Shown piece after piece: positions 29,605 to 34,398 of a DNA stretch of 34,398 bases (position 1 is its first letter; every line of letters begins with the position of its first letter). Under the pieces are notes generated by a model, which searched no databases, was not told the origin of the DNA, and saw only the letters and a list, made by a program, of their open reading frames with translations. The stretch is from a virus: positions 1 to 34,398 of the IMG/VR virus record IMGVR_UViG_3300008450_000199. The stretch is one strand, 5' to 3'. The position numbers were made by a program, and so were the translations under genes.

Positions 29605-30875
29605 CGCGCACGGTTCGCGTGGCTGACCTGTTCTGTGGGGCCGGTGGCAGCAGCACCGGACTCCTGCAAGCCGCTCAGGCGCTCGGCCTGACGGTAGACT
29701 TGACGGCAGTCAACCATTGGACGACGGCGGTCGAAACCCACGCGACGAATCATCCGCAGGCGCGGCATGTGTGCGCGTCACTGGACAGTCTCGACCCGCG
29801 CCAAGTGACCGGCGGCAAACTGGACCTGCTGTGGGCCTCGCCGGAGTGCACGCATCACAGCACGGCGCGCGGCGGCAAGCCCATCCATGACCAGTCCCGC
29901 GCGACGGCGTGGTGCGTCACGCGATGGGCTGAAGCCCTGCGCCCCAAGTGGGTCATCGTCGAAAACGTGCCAGAGTTTCAGACATGGGGCCCGCTGGGCG
30001 CAGACCAGCGCCCATTGGCCTCGCGGAAAGGCCAGACGTTTGCCGCGTGGCTCCAGACGCTGCGCGCCTTGGGTTACACGGTCGAGACCCGGGTCTTGAA
30101 TGCCGCCGATTACGGCGCGGCGACCTCTCGGCGGAGATTGTTTGTCATGGCGCGGCTCGACGGTGGCGCGCGTGGGCGGGGGCCGCTGACCTGGCCGGAG
30201 CGCACCCATGCGCCACACGGTGACGCGACACTGTTCGGCACGTTGGCCCCGTGGCGCGCCGCACGGGACATCATCGACTGGCAGGACAGCGGCACCTCCA
30301 TCTTTCGGCGTTCGCGCCCGCTCGCAGCCAAGACGCTGCAGCGCATCGCGGCAGGCGCGCGGAAGTTCTGGTCGGTGGACCTGCAGCCGTTTTTGGTGGC
30401 GATGGAACACGGCGGGCGTGAGCTGCCCATCGACAAGCCGATGCCGACCATCACGACGGCGAAGGGGGGCGCGTTTGGACTGGTGCAGCCGTTCCTCCTC
30501 GGGCAGCAATCAGGCGCGACCGCACGGCCTGTGACGGAGCCAGTGCCGACCGTCTCCACCAGTGGCGCGATTGCACTGGTCGAGCCGTTCTTGGTCAGCT
30601 TCTACGGCAACGGCGGGCCGCAGTCGGTGGGCGAACCGCTGCGCACCATCACCACCAAAGATCGGTTTGGCCTGGTCGAGCCGTCTGCGCTGGACATTCG
30701 CTTCAGGATGCTCAGGCCGCATGAGCTGGCGTCGGCAATGGGATTCCCGACGGCGTATCAGTTCGCCGGGACGCGGACGGACGCGGTGAAGCAGATCGGC
30801 AACGCGGTGGAAGTGCATCAGGCCGCGGCCTTGTGGACAGCAGCATTGCGGCAGACAGTGGGAGGTGTGGCATGA
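29601..30875 (+). CDS. DNA (cytosine-5) methyltransferase, 424 aa
   Basis: ATG at 29601 overlaps the preceding stop. Motif I DLFCGAGGSSTG near residue 9, motif IV ASPECTHHS near 78 with the catalytic cysteine in a PEC rather than PPC setting, motif VI VENVPEF near 117, motif VIII GAATSRRRLFV near 170, and motifs IX-X MLRPHELASAMGFP and QIGNAV near the end are all visible. The target-recognition region holds three repeats of PTITT...LV.PFL type (around residues 280, 310 and 340). No restriction enzyme is adjacent, so it probably protects phage DNA from host restriction. Confidence 0.92.
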   Translation: MTRTVRVADLFCGAGGSSTGLLQAAQALGLTVDLTAVNHWTTAVETHATNHPQARHVCASLDSLDPRQVTGGKLDLLWASPECTHHSTARGGKPIHDQSRATAWCVTRWAEALRPKWVIVENVPEFQTWGPLGADQRPLASRKGQTFAAWLQTLRALGYTVETRVLNAADYGAATSRRRLFVMARLDGGARGRGPLTWPERTHAPHGDATLFGTLAPWRAARDIIDWQDSGTSIFRRSRPLAAKTLQRIAAGARKFWSVDLQPFLVAMEHGGRELPIDKPMPTITTAKGGAFGLVQPFLLGQQSGATARPVTEPVPTVSTSGAIALVEPFLVSFYGNGGPQSVGEPLRTITTKDRFGLVEPSALDIRFRMLRPHELASAMGFPTAYQFAGTRTDAVKQIGNAVEVHQAAALWTAALRQTVGGVA

Positions 30876-31258
30876 GCAAGGGCCGACGGCTGCTGAAGAC
30901 CGTGCACCACTGCGTCACCTGCGGCAAGACCTATCACCCCTGGCACAAGGAGCAGCGCGCCTGCTCGAAGCCATGCCGCCAGTATCGCTGGACCGCCGAC
31001 GAACTCGAGCGGCGGCGGCAGCACATCCAGACGCAGACGGCCAAGGGGGCCAACGCCGCCAGGCGCAAGGCGTCCGTCCGGTGGGGCGCGCTGGCGAAGG
31101 ACATGACCCCGGCGCAGATTGCCCGGGCGATGTATGAGCGCGGCTACAAAGCGGCCTATCAGACCGGCTACAACCGGGGCCACTTGAAGGGCTACGAAGC
31201 GGGCTATGAGGCCTGTATGCGGGAACACGGCATTCGACACATGGAGGTGAGCGCATGA
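30872..31258 (+). CDS. Zinc-ribbon protein with GYxxGY repeats, 128 aa
   Basis: ATG at 30872 overlaps the methyltransferase stop. Residues 14-35 hold CVTCG and CSKPC, a four-cysteine zinc ribbon. A basic helix (RRRQHIQTQTAKGANAARRK) follows. Residues 90-120 have the repeat GYKAAYQTGYNRGHLKGYEA, four Y units spaced four to eight residues apart, like the deca-GX3 helices of Yae1-type proteins. Unknown function; the mixture of ribbon and GY repeat suggests protein or nucleic-acid binding. It starts a run of cysteine-rich small genes. Confidence 0.74.
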   Translation: MSKGRRLLKTVHHCVTCGKTYHPWHKEQRACSKPCRQYRWTADELERRRQHIQTQTAKGANAARRKASVRWGALAKDMTPAQIARAMYERGYKAAYQTGYNRGHLKGYEAGYEACMREHGIRHMEVSA

Positions 31259-31497
31259 AGGAAACGAAACTGCTGGTCTGTGAGGGCGCGTGCAATCCGG
31301 GCCTCGGCCAGCTCGACGAACAGCGGCGGGCGGTGGCGCGTCATCTGAACGAGTTCACGGGCACGATGCCAGCCATGTCGCATCAGTGGGTGCATGCCGC
31401 GCGCCAGCTGGTCCACCGACCGCACCACAGGGAAGCCCCCGGCTTCATGGGGAACATCTGGACCTGCAACGTTTGTGGAGCCACACGGCGATGGTAG
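31255..31497 (+). CDS. Small protein with C-terminal zinc ribbon, 80 aa
   Basis: ATG at 31255 overlaps the previous stop (ATGA). Cysteines appear in LLVCEGACNPGLG at residues 9 and 13 and in WTCNVCGATRRW at the C-terminus, making a possible Cys4 site that closes the protein end to end. The central part is helical with many histidines (QWVHAARQLVHRPHHREAP). No family is recognised. Overlap with both neighbours supports translation. Confidence 0.7.
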   Translation: MKETKLLVCEGACNPGLGQLDEQRRAVARHLNEFTGTMPAMSHQWVHAARQLVHRPHHREAPGFMGNIWTCNVCGATRRW

Positions 31498-31706
31498 GCT
31501 CCACAAAGTGCTTGTGCGGGGCGGCGCGTCGGCTGTCTGGCCGCTCGCCGCTCTGCGCCCGGTGTGCCGTGCAGGCGCGGCGCGTCAAGCCCCTGCCGCC
31601 TGACCCGAAGCAGAAGGTGCCGACCTGGTATCGCGGGGGCATCTGCCGTCCGCTGGCCGACATCCGCGCGGGACGGAAATCGACCGAGACCACAAAAAAC
31701 TGTTGA
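31491..31706 (+). CDS. Small zinc-ribbon protein, 71 aa
   Basis: ATG at 31491 overlaps the preceding gene by 7 nt. The N-terminal half has CLCG at residues 7-10 and CARC near residues 22-25, a compact four-cysteine ribbon; the rest is basic (RRVKPLPPDPKQKVPTWYRG). Probably nucleic-acid binding. Its last codon region overlaps promoter P3, so it ends the operon begun at P2. Confidence 0.66.
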   Translation: MVGSTKCLCGAARRLSGRSPLCARCAVQARRVKPLPPDPKQKVPTWYRGGICRPLADIRAGRKSTETTKNC

Positions 31707-31731
31707 CACCGTGAAAATGTTTTTATACATT
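31703..31731 (+). promoter_or_regulatory. Early promoter P3 with operator-like motif copy C
   Basis: A perfect -35 TTGACA (31703-31708), a 17-nt spacer and TACATT (31726-31731) make a strong promoter. The -35 is again in TTGACACCGTG, the same core as in copies A and B. It drives the run of small genes from 31775. Confidence 0.78.
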
Positions 31732-31774
31732 GGGAAGGTCAGCGAGGGGCTGACATCGAATCGGAGGACACACC

Positions 31775-32203
31775 ATGCTGGACACCTTGCACGCCGCCGA
31801 CCGCCGCCGCGCCGCCTACCTCGCCAAGCAGGCGCGCGCCGTTGAATGTCTGAAAATTGGCGCGTCCCTGCGCAACGCCGCAGACGCCGCCACCGTGCCT
31901 GACGCCCTGTGGCAGCTGCTGGCCCACGAGGCTGTTGAGCTTGACCACCAGAGCGCGGCTGAGTGGCCGGTGCGCTGGGAGACCGGCGATGACGGCCAGC
32001 TCGAGCCCGCACGGGAGCTGTTCCTGACGCTGGACTCGGGCTGGTGCTTCGACGTGAACGGCGAGCATCACCTGTCCATCGAGACGTTCGACGACCTGCT
32101 GTGCGCGGTGGCATGCGGCATCCACGAGTGCGAGTGCCGCGACTGTGCTGACAATCACCACGGGTCCGACCACGACTACGACGACTGGAAGGCAGACCTG
32201 TGA
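31775..32203 (+). CDS. Acidic early protein of unknown function, 142 aa
   Basis: ATG at 31775 lies 44 nt after the -10 of P3, with CGGAGGAC upstream. It has an N-terminal helix (DRRRAAYLAKQARAVECLKI), an acidic middle and a cysteine/histidine-rich end (ACGIHECECRDCADNHHGSD). Cysteines spaced CxC..C together with HH could hold a metal. The acidic, strongly charged surface is typical of early host-interaction proteins. It is probably made in large amount, being first after P3. Confidence 0.74.
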   Translation: MLDTLHAADRRRAAYLAKQARAVECLKIGASLRNAADAATVPDALWQLLAHEAVELDHQSAAEWPVRWETGDDGQLEPARELFLTLDSGWCFDVNGEHHLSIETFDDLLCAVACGIHECECRDCADNHHGSDHDYDDWKADL

Positions 32204-32487
32204 GGTTCGACGGGCCGGACCTCACGGCGCAGGACACGGAGCGGCTGTCGAGCCAGCTGCTTCGCGTCGAGCGTCTCATGCGCGATGGCAAGTGGCGGTC
32301 GCTGGCACACATTGCGGTCGATGTCGGCGGGTCAGAAGCCGGGGTGAGTGCCAGGTTGCGCGACCTGCGGAAACCGCGCTTCGGCGGCTGGCGGGTGGAG
32401 CGGCAGCGGAGTCAATCCCAGTCGTTTTTCGAGTATCGGCTGCTTCCGCCAGCGCCGACAGGACAGGGGGCCTTGTGGAACGACTGA
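32200..32487 (+). CDS. Winged-helix phage protein, 95 aa
   Basis: GTG at 32200 overlaps the preceding TGA. The sequence LMRDGKWRSLAHIAVDVGGS, then EAGVSARLRDLRKPRFGGWR and SFFEYRL is a winged helix typical of a widespread small phage protein family. It should bind DNA and could regulate early transcription. The N-terminal 20 residues are a helix. The family fit is good by sequence style, but the site it binds is not known; the GACACC motif is one possibility. Confidence 0.82.
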   Translation: MRFDGPDLTAQDTERLSSQLLRVERLMRDGKWRSLAHIAVDVGGSEAGVSARLRDLRKPRFGGWRVERQRSQSQSFFEYRLLPPAPTGQGALWND

Positions 32488-32567
32488 CGAACTGGCTGGT
32501 GTCGTGGTTGCCGCGCCCGGTGCGCTGGCGGGTGGTGGCGTGGAGAATCGGGAGGATGATGCGATGA
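32475..32567 (+). CDS. Possible 30-aa tryptophan/arginine-rich peptide
   Basis: GTG at 32475 with CAGGGGG just upstream, ending at TGA 32565-32567. The sequence WLVSWLPRPVRWRVVAWRIG forms an amphipathic, positively charged helix, like peptides that attach to membranes. It links the winged-helix gene and the following membrane protein by overlaps of 13 and 4 nt. Size is small, so this may be only a leader for coupling. Confidence 0.38.
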   Translation: MERLTNWLVSWLPRPVRWRVVAWRIGRMMR

Positions 32568-32755
32568 CACAGGATGCGCTGTGGGTGACGATGCTGACGG
32601 GTGGGCTGATCGGGGCCGTGCTGGGCTACGCGGCAGCCTGGCGGCTGGCGCGGAAGCTGGAGGCGCACGGGCTGACGCTGCGCTCGTGGGATGAGGACGA
32701 CTGGCAGGCGAAGCAGGGACAGGCCGTGGCGCGGCTGAGGAATGGGGAAGCATGA
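32564..32755 (+). CDS. Small membrane protein, 63 aa
   Basis: ATG at 32564 has GGGAGG upstream. Residues 6-28 (LWVTMLTGGLIGAVLGYAAA) are one membrane helix; the C-terminal half is charged and helical (RKLEAHGLTLRSWDEDDWQA). It overlaps the next ATG (ATGA). Unknown early role at the membrane. Confidence 0.7.
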   Translation: MTQDALWVTMLTGGLIGAVLGYAAAWRLARKLEAHGLTLRSWDEDDWQAKQGQAVARLRNGEA

Positions 32756-33060
32756 ACGAGCGAGAACTGCGCGTGTTGGAGATTGCCTGCGAGGCGCTCG
32801 AGGTGACCGAGCGGCGACACCACCTCGCCGCGCTGATTCGGAAGGCCATCGCCGCCGTCCGTGGCGTCACGGCAGGGCCGACGGAGCCGACCTGGCTGGA
32901 CATCGAGACGTTCGACGGACGCATGGGCTACGTGCTTGTGCAGGACGGCGAGGAAGTCTACCGGGCGGCGTATATGCCCCTGACGGCGCAGTGGCGATGC
33001 GATGAGGGCTACGTCGTGTATCCGCAGAAGTGGATGCCGTTCGCGGAGACGCCGCGATGA
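32752..33060 (+). CDS. Small early protein, 102 aa
   Basis: ATG at 32752 overlaps the previous stop. The first 45 residues are two helices (RELRVLEIACEALEVTERRH, then LAALIRKAIAAVRG). The second half is beta-rich (GYVLVQDGEEVYRAAYMPLT). Not recognised; it resembles other anonymous early proteins with a helical first half and strand-rich second half. The stop overlaps the next start. Confidence 0.72.
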   Translation: MNERELRVLEIACEALEVTERRHHLAALIRKAIAAVRGVTAGPTEPTWLDIETFDGRMGYVLVQDGEEVYRAAYMPLTAQWRCDEGYVVYPQKWMPFAETPR

Positions 33061-33287
33061 CGCTCTGCGAGTGTGGGTGCGGGCAGCCGGTCATCCCGAA
33101 TCGGTTGGGACGGCCTCGGCGCTATGTAGACCGCGAGCACTACCTCAGCATGTGGCACTCGGTGCGTCGGCACGGGTGCCGGGAGATGCGCCTGTCGGAC
33201 GACCTGCCCGACGCGCACATCGAGGCGTTGATTGAGGCCGCGCGGGCGCAGCAGCGGTATGCGCGGGTGACGGGAGGGGCGGCATGA
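33057..33287 (+). CDS. Cysteine-cluster zinc-finger-like protein, 76 aa
   Basis: ATG at 33057 overlaps the previous TGA. The N-terminus (CECGCGQPVIPNRLGRPRRY) has three cysteines in a CxCxC cluster, and histidines follow in YVDREHYLSMWHSVRRHG. This CxCG.G...R.+Y...H layout is common in small phage proteins annotated as zinc-binding. The C-terminal half is helical. It probably binds nucleic acid or protein through the metal site. Confidence 0.72.
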   Translation: MTLCECGCGQPVIPNRLGRPRRYVDREHYLSMWHSVRRHGCREMRLSDDLPDAHIEALIEAARAQQRYARVTGGAA

Positions 33288-33586
33288 GCGATAAACTGAC
33301 GGACGAGCAGCGGGCGCTGGCCCGCCAGTTTCTGAACCCCACGTCTCAGCCGATCAGTCCGGCCAGCATTGGGTTTCCGGAGGGGCTTCCCGTCACCCAT
33401 GAATACGACCGCTCATGGCTTCGCTTTTATGTCGTTGCCAGAAGGATCGCGAGTGGCGCTTACACACCAAAACTGTTGGTTCCAGAGGCTCCCCTGACGG
33501 ACGACGAGCGCGATCACAAGGCATGGCGGCTGCGCCAGCAGTTCCTTGAAAGGTGCAAGAACGCAGTGGAAGGAGGGGCGGCATGA
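33284..33586 (+). CDS. Small early protein, 100 aa
   Basis: ATG at 33284 is preceded by GGGAGGGG, overlapping the prior gene by 4 nt. The protein has an N-terminal helix (KLTDEQRALARQFLNP), a beta part (DRSWLRFYVVARRI) and a C-terminal helix. Codon and base use is less GC-rich than most of the genome, suggesting later acquisition. Function unknown. Confidence 0.7.
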   Translation: MSDKLTDEQRALARQFLNPTSQPISPASIGFPEGLPVTHEYDRSWLRFYVVARRIASGAYTPKLLVPEAPLTDDERDHKAWRLRQQFLERCKNAVEGGAA

Positions 33587-33840
33587 GTGACGATAAAGGC
33601 AGCATGAGAGAGGTCAAAACTTGCATGAAGCGGCTACGCACGCTCAGAACTGAATTCCGCGAGCTAAGCCTAACCCTCCGTGGAGAAATAGAAGGGTTGC
33701 CGTGGTTGCACGATGCCGTGTTGGAGCAGGCCGCCCTGATTGCCGATCAGGTCGAGGCCACGGCCAGACCGGGCGACGGCAAAGATACGGCAGGGGAGAT
33801 CGGGAGACGCATTCGGACGTTGATGGAGGAGGAACGATGA
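33583..33840 (+). CDS. Small helical early protein, 85 aa
   Basis: ATG at 33583 with the same GGAGGGGCGGCATGAG junction as the preceding gene. The body is helical (VKTCMKRLRTLRTEFRELSL, then WLHDAVLEQAALIADQVEAT). A basic helix is followed by a hydrophobic one, suggesting a helical hairpin. Lower GC than average. Function not recognised. Confidence 0.68.
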   Translation: MSDDKGSMREVKTCMKRLRTLRTEFRELSLTLRGEIEGLPWLHDAVLEQAALIADQVEATARPGDGKDTAGEIGRRIRTLMEEER

Positions 33841-34202
33841 GTGACATGGGGCAGACAACGACACTTTCGACGTTTGAGGCAGCAGTGAAGGAGGCCGCAG
33901 AGCAAGCGGTCTTGCGTTTTGTGGCTGGTGGGCAGTGGGTGATGCCAGACTACCGGAGCCGTGTGATGATTCCGGAGGGGTGGATGCAGGAGATGTGGCG
34001 ACTGGTGGATGCCGACCGCATCCGTGCGCAGGTCGCCCAGCGCGTAGAAGCCGAATTGGCCGAGCGAATCGTCAACCACATCGCGGCAGAGCTATCGACC
34101 GACATCAAGCAGATCCTGAGTGTGAAGGAGCGGCGTGAGGCGATTCGGGCGCTGGCGCGGCAGCACATGGAATCACTGATGGCAACAGGGGGGACGCGAT
34201 GA
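33837..34202 (+). CDS. Helical early protein, 121 aa
   Basis: ATG at 33837 follows GGAGGAACG. The product is alpha-helical throughout (FEAAVKEAAEQAVLRFVAGG, RIRAQVAQRVEAELAERIVN, RREAIRALARQHMESL), with a W-rich turn near residue 50. Coiled-coil character suggests oligomers. The stop overlaps the start at 34199. Confidence 0.7.
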   Translation: MSDMGQTTTLSTFEAAVKEAAEQAVLRFVAGGQWVMPDYRSRVMIPEGWMQEMWRLVDADRIRAQVAQRVEAELAERIVNHIAAELSTDIKQILSVKERREAIRALARQHMESLMATGGTR

Positions 34203-34398
34203 GTGACATTGCACGCTGGAGTTGGAATATTGTCTCGATTTCTGATGCAAACGGGGCGTATGTGTCGGTCGATGACCATCGGGTCGAGGTCGAGCGATTG
34301 ACCGCCGAGCGGGACGCGGCGCTGGCTGAGGTTGAGCGGCTGATCGCCGAGCGCGACACTGCACAGGCCAATGTCAAATGGCTGATCGACAGGGGCAA
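34199..34398 (+). CDS. N-terminal part of coiled-coil protein crossing the genome join
   Basis: ATG at 34199 overlaps the previous TGA. The frame enters the terminal repeat at 34285 and continues at base 2 of the window to the stop at 274, giving 119 aa in total. The first 29 residues (ARWSWNIVSISDANGAYVSV) are beta-like, then the 14-residue coiled-coil repeat EVERL.AERD begins. It is the last of a run of small genes with MSD/MSE-type N-termini. Confidence 0.8.
   Translation, partial: MSDIARWSWNIVSISDANGAYVSVDDHRVEVERLTAERDAALAEVERLIAERDTAQANVKWLIDRG
34285..34398. repeat. Right copy of 114-bp terminal direct repeat
   Basis: Identical to bases 1-114. The unique sequence therefore ends at 34284, and the genome can be closed into a circle of about 34,284 bp. 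Confidence 0.95.

Noticed and set aside
29698-29716. TTGAC-GGCA-GTCAA palindrome as another operator
   Set aside because: It is inside the methyltransferase coding sequence, occurs once and lacks the GACACC core.

Overview
The window is a complete, terminally redundant assembly of a circular (or circularly permuted) tailed-phage genome. Bases 1-114 are identical to bases 34285-34398, so the unique genome is about 34.28 kb, and one coiled-coil gene runs across the join. Every supported gene is on the + strand, packed with 1-32 nt overlaps of the ATGA/GTGA type and clear Shine-Dalgarno sequences. The sequence is strongly GC-rich. The tape-measure protein, tail-tube protein, tail hub and lack of a sheath gene indicate a siphovirus-like member of Caudoviricetes. 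The GH108-type muramidase and sigma70-like promoters suggest a Gram-negative, probably proteobacterial, high-GC host; this host call is an inference. No integrase, classical repressor, DNA polymerase, replicative helicase, primase, tRNA, CRISPR array or reverse transcriptase was found. The phage is therefore probably lytic and replicates with the host machinery.

Layout. (1) 1-1619: end of the early region, with small genes, a thermonuclease-family nuclease, a 47-aa protein and a PD-(D/E)XK-like nuclease. (2) 1678-9207: packaging and head, with small and large terminase, a small XRE-type regulator, portal, MuF-like minor head protein, a gpG-like protein apparently split in two, scaffold, SU10-type (DUF5309-like) major capsid protein and a strong terminator. 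(3) 9200-12133: a 977-aa three-domain enzyme (GT4 glycosyltransferase, class I methyltransferase, GT2 glycosyltransferase) between capsid and neck genes, a candidate virion-glycan synthase. (4) 12130-20648: neck, tail tube, tail assembly chaperone pair with a probable programmed frameshift, tape measure, tail hub and an S74-ended fibre or spike. (5) 20659-25819: lysis and accessory cassette with a holin-like protein, GH108 muramidase, a phospholipase A2-like protein, tiny membrane and zinc-ribbon proteins, a metallophosphoesterase, a C39-like papain-fold protein, a dNMP-kinase-like protein and a DUF4406-like protein. (6) 25900-34398: early region with three promoters that share a GACAC -35 core and 17-bp spacing, an excisionase-like HTH protein, a recombination module (Erf annealing protein, YqaJ exonuclease, mini-SSB-like protein ending in the SSB tip DDIPF), a highly structured 200-nt leader, a lambda-O-like initiator with four iterons inside its gene, a helicase-loader-like protein, a cytosine-5 methyltransferase and a long run of small, often zinc-ribbon, proteins.

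How it fits together. The early promoters would express annealing, exonuclease and SSB functions, then initiator and loader to recruit the host replisome to the intragenic iterons, while the methyltransferase may protect progeny DNA. Late genes then package DNA, build and possibly glycosylate the virion, and lyse the cell. The strongest candidates for new biology are the capsid-adjacent glycosyltransferase-methyltransferase-glycosyltransferase fusion, the SSB-tip mini-protein, the structured RNA region before the replication gene, the shared operator/promoter motif and the phospholipase A2-like protein in the lysis region. The longest stretch without a convincing gene is 27897-28184 (288 nt).
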